This document shows positions 51,460-58,524 of a DNA stretch of 64,000 nt, in pieces; position 1 is the first letter of the stretch; each line of letters begins with the position of its first letter. Made by a program: the position numbers and the translations under genes. Under the pieces are notes generated by a model. That model saw nothing but the letters and a program-made list of their open reading frames with translations. It was not told the DNA's origin and did not search any database. Source of the stretch: JAWXUU01 sp044426085 (lineage in GTDB: Bacteria; Bacillota; Clostridia; Christensenellales; CAMQZB01). Location: NCBI GenBank assembly GCA_044426085.1, contig JAWXUU010000011.1, forward strand, positions 1 through 64,000, given 5' to 3'.

Positions 51460-51744
51460 ATGAAAAAACAAGAAGATATTTTGAAAAAATTTGGTTTTAA
51501 GAAGTATAACTTCGGTGAAGGATATTTTCATTATGAAAAAGATGATTATTATTTCGTGATAAATTATAATACAAAACACATTGTAAAATTTTATAAAGAA
51601 ACAAATGAGCCTTTGTCACTTACCTTTGAGGATGTGGATTTGTTAAGCAGAGTTTTTAAAGGCAAATACTACTACGAAGAAAACATGTGGTTTTTGTTTT
51701 GGTGTTTTGTTGGGGCTCTTGGCTTTTTGCTGATGTGTTTGTAG
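51460..51744 (+). CDS. Small protein with C-terminal TM (element 2)
   Basis: Protein of 94 residues: soluble N-terminal domain rich in Lys, Phe and Tyr, then a TM at the very end (MWFLFWCFVGALGFLLMCL). Not recognised. It lies five bases after the previous gene. Confidence 0.55.
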   Translation: MKKQEDILKKFGFKKYNFGEGYFHYEKDDYYFVINYNTKHIVKFYKETNEPLSLTFEDVDLLSRVFKGKYYYEENMWFLFWCFVGALGFLLMCL

Positions 51745-51767
51745 CTTACGAGCAAGTGGGGGTAACG

Positions 51768-51941
51768 ATGAAATATAAACTATTACCGCAAGTTATAATA
51801 AACTACTACATAGATAATCGAACAGAACGCATGTTCCACTTCTGTATGCGTTGTGCAAAACTAAACAACTGCTTTTCAGCTGTCTGGGATGTTCTCGGTC
51901 ATGACTTCGTCAGCATGTATTGGGATTTTCACCATAATTAA
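51768..51941 (+). CDS. Small protein (element 2), last gene
   Basis: Protein of 57 residues with two cysteines in HFCMRCAKLNNC and many aromatic residues. GGGGG ribosome site. Not recognised. It is the last gene before the right att site. Confidence 0.45.
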   Translation: MKYKLLPQVIINYYIDNRTERMFHFCMRCAKLNNCFSAVWDVLGHDFVSMYWDFHHN

Positions 51942-51946
51942 TTAGA

Positions 51947-51997
51947 TTGTGATCACAAAGTAAGAAAGTGTAGAAAGAGAATAAATTGTGATCACAA
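51947..51997. repeat. Two copies of a perfect palindrome near the right att site
   Basis: TTGTGATCACAA lies at 51,947-51,958 and again at 51,986-51,997, where it extends to AATTGTGATCACAATT. The centres are 39 bases apart. Candidate binding site for an excision factor or the element repressor. Confidence 0.55.
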
Positions 51998-52001
51998 TTT
52001 G

Positions 52002-52020
52002 TTGGGGACTATTGGGGGTT
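52002..52020. repeat. Candidate integrase arm sites of element 2 (right)
   Basis: TTGGGGACTA and TTGGGGG lie ten bases apart, related to the TTGGGGTACTA pair at the left end. Confidence 0.45.
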
Positions 52021-52072
52021 GAAGTGCTCAGAAACCGCATTCTATAAGGGATTCCGTGCCACTTTCGAGTGG

Positions 52073-52128
52073 CTTAGGATCTAGTGTCTACGACATGGGG
52101 GTTCAAGTCCCTTTATCCGCACCATTCT
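52073..52128. other. Right attachment site of element 2
   Basis: Exact copy of 39,264-39,319, without the 5' half of the tRNA gene. Confidence 0.95.
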
Positions 52129-52162
52129 AAAGCACCTAGGTAATCATACCTAGGTGCTTTTA
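52129..52162 (+). terminator. Terminator after the right att site of element 2
   Basis: AAAGCACCTAGG pairs with CCTAGGTGCTTT. Confidence 0.85.
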
Positions 52163-52180
52163 CTTTGCCCTAAAATACCA

Positions 52181-52252
52181 AAAGGGACTTGAACACGGAG
52201 CGACCCGAACGCAGAGAGGGGGGAAACGTGCGATGAAACGCACGTTTTTAGC
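52181..52252. repeat. Inverted att fragment and hairpin between att copies
   Basis: AAAGGGACTTGAAC at 52,181 is the reverse complement of the tRNA-Leu T-arm segment of the att site. Further on AAACGTGC/GCACGTTT forms a hairpin with a T run. No gene is visible from 52,163 to 52,397. Confidence 0.55.
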
Positions 52253-52293
52253 GTAGCGGCGTGAAAGTGGAGTGGCAAAGCCACGCAACGGAG

Positions 52294-52346
52294 CAAGTCC
52301 CTTTATCCGCACCATTCTTAAGACCCTCTAGCCAGAGGGTCTTTTT
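52294..52346. other. Third, partial tRNA-Leu att copy with its own terminator
   Basis: The 27 bases at 52,294-52,320 (CAAGTCCCTTTATCCGCACC onward) match the 3' end of tRNA-Leu and flank. A hairpin, AAGACCCTCT/AGAGGGTCTT, follows directly. This points to an earlier or tandem insertion at the same tRNA. Confidence 0.75.
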
Positions 52347-52397
52347 ACTATCCTTTTTTAGGTTGTAGGCAAATAAATAAAGGAATGGAGGCAGTGA

Positions 52398-52889
52398 ATG
52401 AATAGATACTATATAGAAATAGAAGAAGAAAAAATTGATGATATAGAATCGATGTTATTGTGTTTTTCTGATGGTTATGAATCAATTCGAATTTTTGGTG
52501 AAGAAATCATTGATATGAAGCTTGAATTTGAAGAAGAAATGGTTTTTAATAACATTGGATTTAACAGAGTTTTAAAAGACGGATTTCTAAAAATTAGATT
52601 CAGCAAGAGCTTGAACTCAAATAAAAGATGTGCGTGTTTCAATTTCTCAAAAAATGACAAGATAAAGAAAAAGCAAATCGAAAAAAGATTGTGTGATTTA
52701 TGCGATATCCAAGCCATAGAAGTCCATAAGAAAAGCAACAATTGTGAAGAAGAATTCGATGTGCCGTGTAAAATCAAAATCAAGCACGGCAAAATCAAAG
52801 CCAAAATTTCTTCAAGCTGCCAAATTGATAAAGATGGTGACTTACTAATCCAAATGGGCGAATCATCAGGGTTTGTCAAAACAAAATAA
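52398..52889 (+). CDS. Hypothetical protein, 163 residues
   Basis: Acidic N-terminal half (IEIEEEKIDDIESML), basic C-terminal half with scattered cysteines (KRCACFNFSKN, RLCDLCDIQ). No TM segment. GGAGG ribosome site and a strong terminator downstream. Not recognised. It lies between the third att copy and an integrase remnant. Confidence 0.6.
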   Translation: MNRYYIEIEEEKIDDIESMLLCFSDGYESIRIFGEEIIDMKLEFEEEMVFNNIGFNRVLKDGFLKIRFSKSLNSNKRCACFNFSKNDKIKKKQIEKRLCDLCDIQAIEVHKKSNNCEEEFDVPCKIKIKHGKIKAKISSSCQIDKDGDLLIQMGESSGFVKTK

Positions 52890-52920
52890 AACTAAATAGA
52901 TTAAAAACAGAAATAAAAAA

Positions 52921-52958
52921 TGCACCCAAAGCCGAATAAAGCTTTCGGTGCATTTTTT
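52921..52958 (+). terminator. Terminator of the 163-residue protein gene
   Basis: TGCACC and AAAGC pair with GCTTT and GGTGCA, followed by six T. Confidence 0.88.
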
Positions 52959-53030
52959 GCAGGTTGAGAATGGCGTTCCCAACCTATGCCAATGCATAAA
53001 AGAGAGCTTTTTTAGGCTCTGTGTCAAATG

Positions 53031-53050
53031 TTGGGGTGGAAATTGGGGTG
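53031..53050. repeat. Paired arm-type repeats beside the integrase remnant
   Basis: TTGGGGTGGAA and TTGGGGTGGAT with a 12-base period, the same layout as beside the two intact integrases. Confidence 0.55.
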
Positions 53051-53053
53051 GAT

Positions 53054-53205
53054 TTAACCCTTTTTTTGGGGTTTTACCTTGAGTGCTTCGCTAAGTTCAA
53101 ATTCAGGTCTAACCTCGGTATATGTGTTCATTGTCATACTAATATTAGTGTGTCCAAGCCATTTTTGCACTACCTTTGGTGATATCCCTTTTTCGTGGCA
53201 GTTTG
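53054..53205 (-). pseudogene. Integrase remnant (C-terminal end only)
   Basis: The minus strand reads NCHEKGISPKVVQKWLGHTN then ISMTMNTYTEVRPEFELSEA to a stop at 53,054. This matches the last 50 residues of both intact integrases, including the catalytic tyrosine. Everything upstream is lost and replaced by unrelated sequence. It marks a decayed third element inserted at the same tRNA. Confidence 0.85.
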
Positions 53206-53858
53206 GGGTGATAATTTTAATATTTTTTCCTAATCTTTATAGGAAGCAAGAGCTTGATTTTTTAGAGGTTCACAAAGATTATTTTATGGAATTTTATTGG
53301 TCAGAAACGGAGGAAGCAAATAATTATAGGTACATTGTTTATGATAGGTATGTGGAAACAAGTGTAAGTTCAGCAACAAAAGTGCTAGCATTTGGTGATG
53401 ATTTGTATCTAACATATGTGGCATATCGTGACGATGGAAAGATAAAATTTTGGAGCGCGCCGAAAGAAGATAAGATGTATACATATAAAGATATCTCGGA
53501 AATTCCAAACGACGAATGGAGAATTTACGAGGTCTATTGTTGGGGCAGTCATTCAACAGAAATAGAGTTTATTTTGGATAGTGGCGCAAGCGACAAGTTC
53601 TATACATACGCAAGCTCATATAACACAGTGATGGAGTCAACACCTGATTATGTTGTGACACATAACTATATAATGAACGGTGACTATCAAGGTTATTATA
53701 TGTGGAAAAACGAGTTTTTCTTTAAAGATGGTCTAGCTGTCAAGCAAGTTGAATATATGGATTTGAATAACAATAATAACTGGGATGCAGATGAAATCAC
53801 AAAGATAAAAATCCAAGATATGTATTGCGAAGTTGACTTAACAAAAGTCGGAATATAA
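53206..53858 (+). pseudogene. Truncated hypothetical gene joined to the integrase remnant
   Basis: Open to 53,858 and encodes a soluble protein of about 200 residues rich in Tyr, Asp and Lys, ending DLNNNNNWDADEITKIKIQ and a short tail. Its 5' end runs into antisense integrase sequence, and the first ATG (53,286) has no ribosome site, so the true start has probably been deleted. Not recognised. Confidence 0.55.
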
Positions 53859-54128
53859 GAAACTTTCCAAGAAATACCTCAAAAAACAACAAAAGCATAG
53901 CAGGTTTCCCTGCACAATGCTCCCACGCAACTGCTGTCACCGTTTTTCCCTTTGTCTATAAGGGGAAAGTGGCATTTTTAAATGACAAGTGGCAGCAGTT
54001 CTTATCCTGCTAAGAGTTAATTTAACTTATTGTAGTAGTAAAAATAATAAAACAGCTTATTAATATCTCTTTATTTAGCATATAATAATGTAAGGGTATA
54101 TTTGGCAGAAATCTAATTTATAAAAACC
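53859..54128. other. Intergenic gap before the leader RNA
   Basis: AT-rich with a G/C patch near 53,920-54,000 that contains TTTCCC and GGGAAA in opposed orientation and CTGCTGTCAC/GTGGCAGCAG as an inverted repeat. No gene seen. Confidence 0.4.
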
Positions 54129-54157
54129 TTGACAAGTATTTATGCGTATGGTATACT
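54129..54157 (+). promoter_or_regulatory. Strong promoter of the repeat RNA and toxin gene
   Basis: TTGACA, exactly 17 bases, TATACT, the best sigma-A match in the island. Transcription would start about 54,164, some 200 bases before the coding start. Confidence 0.8.
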
Positions 54158-54163
54158 CTTAAT

Positions 54164-54350
54164 GTAAGGTAGCTCACTTGAGTATGCTTGCAAGTGGATT
54201 GACACTTAAAACCCAGATATTTGCCGAGAAATCGGAGGTTGATAGGCAACACTAAAACCTAGATTAGCCCGAAAGGGTAGTTGGTGGGCAACACTAAAAT
54301 CAATCAAAAAGCAAAGGTTTGCTTCTGCGGAAGTAAACCTTTTGTTTGTA
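54164..54350 (+). ncRNA. Tandem-repeat leader RNA with terminator, candidate type III antitoxin
   Basis: ACACTTAAAACCCAGAT (54,202), ACACTAAAACCTAGAT (54,249) and ACACTAAAATCAATC (54,291) mark two to three units of 42-47 bases. In the second unit TTGCC can pair with GGCAA, and AGGTT with AACCT, in the interleaved order of an H-type pseudoknot; the third unit allows GCCC/GGGC. The transcript ends in an intrinsic terminator, AAAGGTTTGCTTC/GAAGTAAACCTTT (54,313-54,343). Promoter, repeat RNA, terminator and toxin gene is the type III toxin-antitoxin layout. An uncharacterised riboswitch is the alternative. Confidence 0.55.
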
Positions 54351-54362
54351 TTAAGGAGACAA

Positions 54363-54989
54363 ATGATAAAAGATAAGGATGACGCAAGAAAGGTTATTTT
54401 GAATGCATCAAAAAAATATGCGGAGCTTTTAGGGAAAGATTTCTTTGTGATAGCAGAAAGGAGTAATTCATATAAATGGACGGAAGTAGCTTTTTGTGAA
54501 AAGAATTTTTTACATCTTACAGGGGTGAAATTTTTCCAAAAGACACAAGAAGATAATGCATTAACATTTTTTGATAAAGCATTAAATAACAAACTAGCAA
54601 ACAGTGATTTTGAAATCGTTAATGACCTTACATATAAGAAATTAAGTGTGCTTGAAAATGCTTGTAATTTTACGCAAAGCGGTAAAATGCATGGCAATTT
54701 CGATGGGCAAAAGAGATACTTGAAAACAGGGGCTTTGGTTGGCACTGTTTCGTGGTATCTTGGGTTTGTTTATGATGAAGATGAAAAATCAATGTTGCCA
54801 AACACTTTGATGAAAGAAGATATTCGTGATGTCAGCGAACCATTTGGAATTATCATGATGATAGAAAAAACACGTATGGTAGATTTGAAGTATGAACTAG
54901 ATAACATTGTTTACATAAATAACAAACGTTTCGATGTTAATAATATAAAGAATTTACCGAAAGAAATAAAAAACAAGATCGAATTTTAA
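54363..54989 (+). CDS. PBECR4-like RNase domain protein, candidate toxin
   Basis: Protein of 208 residues. Features that recall the phage Barnase-EndoU-ColicinE5/D-RelE-like nuclease 4 family are KNFLHLTGV (48-55), SGKMHGNF, LVGTVSWYLGFV and SMLPNTLMKEDIRDVSEPFG (from 143). The family is predicted to cleave RNA. The ATG at 54363 follows AAGGAGA and sits 20 bases after a leader terminator, so expression would depend on read-through. The family call rests on remembered motifs; no tool was run. Confidence 0.6.
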   Translation: MIKDKDDARKVILNASKKYAELLGKDFFVIAERSNSYKWTEVAFCEKNFLHLTGVKFFQKTQEDNALTFFDKALNNKLANSDFEIVNDLTYKKLSVLENACNFTQSGKMHGNFDGQKRYLKTGALVGTVSWYLGFVYDEDEKSMLPNTLMKEDIRDVSEPFGIIMMIEKTRMVDLKYELDNIVYINNKRFDVNNIKNLPKEIKNKIEF

Positions 54990-55010
54990 TTAATTCTATG
55001 CATAAGCAAA

Positions 55011-55045
55011 AATGAGCTACTCGGGATTTCCGAATAGCTCATTTT
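55011..55045. terminator. Bidirectional terminator after the candidate toxin gene
   Basis: AAATGAGCTA pairs with TAGCTCATTT around a GC-containing loop, between converging genes. Confidence 0.85.
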
Positions 55046-55061
55046 AATGTTATGGTTTGTC

Positions 55062-55328
55062 TTAAAAAAGACCGATATCAAGCACTGTTTCGATTATGTT
55101 GTGTGTACCATCATCAGCGATACTTATGATGTCAACAAAAATCGTATTTTCGTAATTATCAATCATTATATTTTGTTTTTCTCTAGGGATTTTTTTATTG
55201 TTTTCAGCTTGTCTTACAAATGCCCAATCCTCAGCTTCATCGTAGTTTTCAAAGTATGCGAATTGCCCATCTTCATAGTTTTCAAAAGCCAAATAAATTT
55301 CATTTGGTTCTAGGTTGTCTTCTCTCAC
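55062..55328 (-). CDS. Small acidic protein
   Basis: Protein of 88 residues, very acidic (LEPNEIYLAFENYEDGQFAYFENYDEAEDW). No TM segment. Not recognised. Acidic small proteins near toxins can be inhibitors or DNA mimics; nothing here shows it. Confidence 0.55.
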   Translation of the reverse strand: MREDNLEPNEIYLAFENYEDGQFAYFENYDEAEDWAFVRQAENNKKIPREKQNIMIDNYENTIFVDIISIADDGTHNIIETVLDIGLF

Positions 55329-55368
55329 GTGTCACTCCTTTTGTTACTTATGCCATGCATTAGCTATT

Positions 55369-55728
55369 TTATTTATGTGTTTTATATAAGTCATAATTTT
55401 TGTCAAGCACAACATATCCAAATTCACGCCTAGGTGTGTTAATGATTTTGTCAATACTGGCTCGTTTTTCGTTTAGGAGAAAAGCAACACAATCCATAAC
55501 ATCAACAATAGAAACATTCTCCACCTTGAGCCATACATCATAGCTATAAGAATAAAGGTTATTCAAATCTTCAAAGTTAATTTTGTCGAAAAGCTCGCCC
55601 TCTAGTGTTGCCATATTAACTATATCTTCAAAAACTTTTTTGTGGACATAGCTTTGGCTAAGTGCATGAACAAATTCTTTGGTGTTCGTTTGTGCTTCTT
55701 TAATAATAGTTTCAATATCAAATTTCAT
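55369..55728 (-). CDS. Hypothetical helical protein
   Basis: Protein of 119 residues, soluble, mostly helical, starting MKFDIETIIKEAQTNTKEFV. GGGGG ribosome site. It lies 40 bases before the small acidic gene in the same direction, a probable two-gene unit. Not recognised. Confidence 0.55.
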   Translation of the reverse strand: MKFDIETIIKEAQTNTKEFVHALSQSYVHKKVFEDIVNMATLEGELFDKINFEDLNNLYSYSYDVWLKVENVSIVDVMDCVAFLLNEKRASIDKIINTPRREFGYVVLDKNYDLYKTHK

Positions 55729-56001
55729 AATATCACCCCCTTAACCGCTTATTGTGCCAAATAAAATATAGCAAGATATTTGCTTTTCAGTAGGGAAGTA
55801 ATACCTGCATTTTTCTAGTGCCATAATAGCCATTTCTCTAAGTTTATTCTTAACATTTACTCCTTTCTGCGATTGCAGTGCTTTTTATGTCTTTAACCCT
55901 CAAATTGCTTTTTTTGAGAGTTTTTGAAGCCTTTAAATTTAATTATTGAAAAGTTGAAATATTCATTTTGAGCCTAGCTCTGTGTTTGTTTAATATGAAA
56001 G

Positions 56002-56205
56002 TTTATCGCTTTTTCAGGGACCGTTTCGTCGCCTTATGCCACCAATAGAACTGAATTTGTAAAATTATCAAGAAATCGCACAAACGATAATAAAAAAATT
56101 TATTGAAGTAAAACGAAAAGAAAATTTTTTATGATTCTTTAGAATTTGAAAAATTATGTTATATTCAGAGTGGCTTGGGGACGAAATGGCTGAAAAACGA
56201 TAAAC
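56002..56205. repeat. Long imperfect inverted repeat in an intergenic gap
   Basis: TTTATCGCTTTTTCAGG at 56,002-56,018 with CGTTTCGTC following is mirrored by GACGAAATGG and CTGAAAAACGATAAA ending 56,204. Arms of about 34 bases enclose about 130 AT-rich bases. It may be a small MITE or a structured transcript. The rest of the gap from 55,729 to 56,306 shows nothing recognisable. Confidence 0.5.
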
Positions 56206-56279
56206 ATAAAATAAGCACAGCTCAAATTTAAAATGAAAATGAAAACACTAAATGAATACCAACGTAGTTGGCTAAAATA

Positions 56280-56310
56280 AAAAATAGCGATAATAATCGC
56301 TATTTTTTAT
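56280..56310. terminator. Terminator downstream of the SLOG gene
   Basis: AAATAGCGAT pairs with ATCGCTATTT, with A and T runs on both sides. Confidence 0.75.
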
Positions 56311-56786
56311 TTTAAATATTGTAAGTTATCTTCTTGCATTTGTGTAGTTAAATCTATAAAGGTCTTCTTCTTTTTGATTGCGTATTCAAATGTATTAAAA
56401 GCGCCACCGCCAGTTCGTGTGACGTAGGTTATGACATAATCTGAATTATCAACCATCCATTGGTTGCGCTTAATTATGGCGAAACGAGGCATAACTTCAG
56501 TTTCAAAAGGATAGATTGTGTATGCATTATATTTTTCTAATTGATATTCATAATGATTCAGGTGAGATTGTGTAATATAGGGGACGACAACAATATTTTG
56601 AATGCTAGAAAATTCTTTTTGCACGTCAAAAACAGCGGAAAGCGCCAATGTATCAAACTCGCCGTATCCACCAGAATAAAACGTTGTCACGCCAAGGCAT
56701 GCCAAGTGACGAACTTCGTCCACTAATTTTTTATACAATAATTTATCGTTATAAATATGTTTGTGTCCGCAAAATGTGCATTTCAT
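56307..56786 (-). CDS. SLOG-family protein (YpsA/DUF1273-like)
   Basis: Protein of 159 residues, Rossmann-like nucleotide-binding type. It starts KCTFCGHKHIYND, with the glycine-rich FYSGGYGEFDTLALSA and the later YVTRTGGGAFNTFEYAIKK. SLOG proteins bind nucleotide-derived ligands or act in defence and mobile-element biology. The ATG at 56786 follows GGAGA. Divergent from a small XRE gene across palindromic operators. Confidence 0.75.
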   Translation of the reverse strand: MKCTFCGHKHIYNDKLLYKKLVDEVRHLACLGVTTFYSGGYGEFDTLALSAVFDVQKEFSSIQNIVVVPYITQSHLNHYEYQLEKYNAYTIYPFETEVMPRFAIIKRNQWMVDNSDYVITYVTRTGGGAFNTFEYAIKKKKTFIDLTTQMQEDNLQYLK

Positions 56787-56833
56787 ATTTGTCTCCATGT
56801 GCTTTTTTGATTAATTATAAACTAATTTTTATA

Positions 56834-56897
56834 TTTCCGCAACAGCGGAAATATAAATTTGCGTAATTTCATATAATAAATTTACGCAGCAACGGAA
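56834..56897. promoter_or_regulatory. Palindromic operator between the SLOG and XRE genes
   Basis: TTTCCGC/GCGGAAA around a four-base spacer (56,834-56,851). TTTGCGTAA and TTTACGC form a second inverted pair, and GCAACGGAAA is a further half-site. Likely bound by the XRE proteins downstream. Confidence 0.55.
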
Positions 56898-56913
56898 ATT
56901 TAGGGGGTATAGC

Positions 56914-57153
56914 ATGAAATTAAATGCAGCGATTGCAAAAAGAGTTATAGAATTAAAAGAAGAAAGTGGATTAAATCTATATGCGTTTGGCAAGCTAGTT
57001 GGTGTTGCTAGTTCAACACTAGATGATGTAATAAAATGTAAAAATGATACTGTCAAAATAAGAATCATTTTTGAAATTACTCAAGGGTTAAATATATCTT
57101 TAAAAGAATTTTTCGATAGACCATACTTCGATAAAGAAAATCTAATAGACTAA
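56914..57153 (+). CDS. Small XRE-family regulator 1
   Basis: Protein of 79 residues, single Cro-type HTH (NLYAFGKLVGVASSTLDDVIKCKNDTVKIRIIFEI) ending ISLKEFFDRP. GGGGG ribosome site. Similar in layout to the third regulator at 57,401. Confidence 0.8.
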   Translation: MKLNAAIAKRVIELKEESGLNLYAFGKLVGVASSTLDDVIKCKNDTVKIRIIFEITQGLNISLKEFFDRPYFDKENLID

Positions 57154-57176
57154 TGCCTATATAAGAGGTGGATATT

Positions 57177-57383
57177 ATGAAATTTAGTGAAAGATTGAAA
57201 GAATTGCGACAAGAACGAAATTTAACAACAACATCGCTAGGAAAAGAAATTGGTGTAAGCAATTCAACTATATCAAGATGGGAAAACGAAGAAATTGTGC
57301 CAACCATTATTTATTTGTATAAACTAGCTGTATTTTTGAAGTTAGTGCAGATTTTTTTGATTGGCTTAAGTGATGAAATTTGA
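57177..57383 (+). CDS. Small XRE-family regulator 2
   Basis: Protein of 68 residues with a complete HTH (TTTSLGKEIGVSNSTISRWENEEIVPTIIYLYKLA) and FLIGLSDE end. AGAGGTGG upstream. It lies 24 bases after the first regulator. Confidence 0.8.
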   Translation: MKFSERLKELRQERNLTTTSLGKEIGVSNSTISRWENEEIVPTIIYLYKLAVFLKLVQIFLIGLSDEI

Positions 57384-57400
57384 TTTTTTAGAGGAATAAT

Positions 57401-57643
57401 ATGAAACTTACAACAGCTGTCAGCAAGCGAATAAGAGAACTTTTGAATGAAAGAGGCATGACTCAATATCAGCTTTATAAAAAATCAGGCGTGCCACAAT
57501 CTACAATAAGCACAATATTATCAGAAAAAGACAAAACATCAAAATTGTTGACAATAGCGCAAATTGCACAAGGCTTTGATATGGGGCTGGAAGAATTCTT
57601 TGCAAGTGCAAATTTCTCTTTTACGGAGTTAGATGTTGAATAG
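57401..57643 (+). CDS. Small XRE-family regulator 3
   Basis: Protein of 80 residues, Cro-type HTH (TQYQLYKKSGVPQSTISTILSEKDKTSKLLTIAQIA) ending GLEEFFASANFSFTELDVE. AGAGGAA upstream. The three HTH genes form one transcription unit. Confidence 0.82.
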   Translation: MKLTTAVSKRIRELLNERGMTQYQLYKKSGVPQSTISTILSEKDKTSKLLTIAQIAQGFDMGLEEFFASANFSFTELDVE

Positions 57644-57735
57644 ATTGATGAAAACTTTTCATTGACTATTGTGGTGTGTTAGAATGAAATAAATAAAAAT
57701 GCAATTCTTGTATTGCATTATACAGGGGAAATTTA

Positions 57736-58524
57736 ATGGAACGCATAAATTACGCTATTGATAATATATTGGAACATGTTCACGAATCTAGCGGGATAGA
57801 TAATACTAAATCATTAGGGTTAAAATTTGAATGGTTAAATACAAGAGAGAATAACTATAGATTTGAGGATGTAGATAATTTAATATTATATTATTATGAT
57901 TCAATTATAGTCAAAACATTGTTTTTAACCAGCGGCTTTAATGAGGGTATATTTTTATGTAAAGCTAACGACAAAAAAGAAATTTGTCTAAAAAAAGAAA
58001 TTTGTCTAAAAAAATGGATTTGTCTAAAAAAAAGGATTTTTCTAAAAAACGAAATTGATCTAAAAAAGGGGATTTGCCTAGAGAAGAGATTCATTATAAA
58101 AACGACAAGAGCGTTAAGGAAAATGTATTTACTATTGCAGTATGCAGAGGCATCAATCAAGGAGTTGATAGATAGCAATAGCAAACAATGTACGGTAGGT
58201 GATTTCTTTAAGAGATATGATTTAACTGAGGATATACTTGATAGTAAGACTAATCTGAGTAATGAATATTTATTTTCTAAGTCCTCACGGAGCACAGATA
58301 AAGATAAGTATAATTATTATTTATCCAATGTTTATAAAACAGTAATTTTTTTAGAGAATTTTTATTTAGAAGTAGGTGAGGGTAAAAAGAAATCTTTCAG
58401 TGAGTTTTTATGTTATGACTTATCTGAGCTAGATAAAATAATCGAAGAGGGCATAGAGTTATTTATCAAGTTAAATGAAAATTTCACTAATTATTTATTG
58501 GAGCAAGAATTATATGAGTTGTAA
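57736..58524 (+). CDS. Helical protein with hexapeptide repeats
   Basis: Protein of 262 residues. Between about residue 80 and 120 it has seven tandem KKxICL-type units encoded by near-identical 18-base repeats, which may vary in number. The flanks are helical and charged. Its last 11 bases overlap the deaminase-like gene, so the two are translated as a pair. Not recognised; it could be a partner or inhibitor of its neighbour. Confidence 0.6.
   Translation: MERINYAIDNILEHVHESSGIDNTKSLGLKFEWLNTRENNYRFEDVDNLILYYYDSIIVKTLFLTSGFNEGIFLCKANDKKEICLKKEICLKKWICLKKRIFLKNEIDLKKGICLEKRFIIKTTRALRKMYLLLQYAEASIKELIDSNSKQCTVGDFFKRYDLTEDILDSKTNLSNEYLFSKSSRSTDKDKYNYYLSNVYKTVIFLENFYLEVGEGKKKSFSEFLCYDLSELDKIIEEGIELFIKLNENFTNYLLEQELYEL

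Larger units (their letters stand above)
39264..52128. mobile_element. Inovirus-like integrated element 2 in tRNA-Leu
   Basis: Exact 56-bp direct repeats bound about 12.9 kb. The order mirrors element 1: integrase, XRE repressor, divergent promoter, small early genes, coat-like peptide, Ig-like and cysteine-repeat surface proteins, 46-residue peptide, adsorption-like lipoprotein, Zot-like ATPase. The replication gene differs (HTH_36 type with internal iterons), and a set of small genes follows it. As in element 1 there are no capsid, terminase or conjugation genes. Confidence 0.8.

Noticed and set aside
51947..51997. TGTGATCACA palindromes as CRP or FNR sites
   Set aside because: The CRP site has a six-base spacer between TGTGA and TCACA, and the FNR site differs; the host type also makes CRP unlikely.
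53079..53205. N-terminal 42 codons of the plus-strand ORF at 53,079 as a signal or TM segment
   Set aside because: This stretch is the antisense of the integrase remnant; the hydrophobic look is an artefact.
54164..54350. T-box or known riboswitch in the leader of the PBECR4-like gene
   Set aside because: No T-box sequence (AGGGTGGNACCGCG) and no aptamer core I know; the tandem-repeat plus terminator layout fits a type III antitoxin better, though an unknown riboswitch remains possible.
57969..58090. Regular 18-base repeats as a CRISPR array
   Set aside because: No unique spacers separate the units; they are in frame and encode KKxICL-type hexapeptides. I saw no CRISPR array or cas gene in the window.
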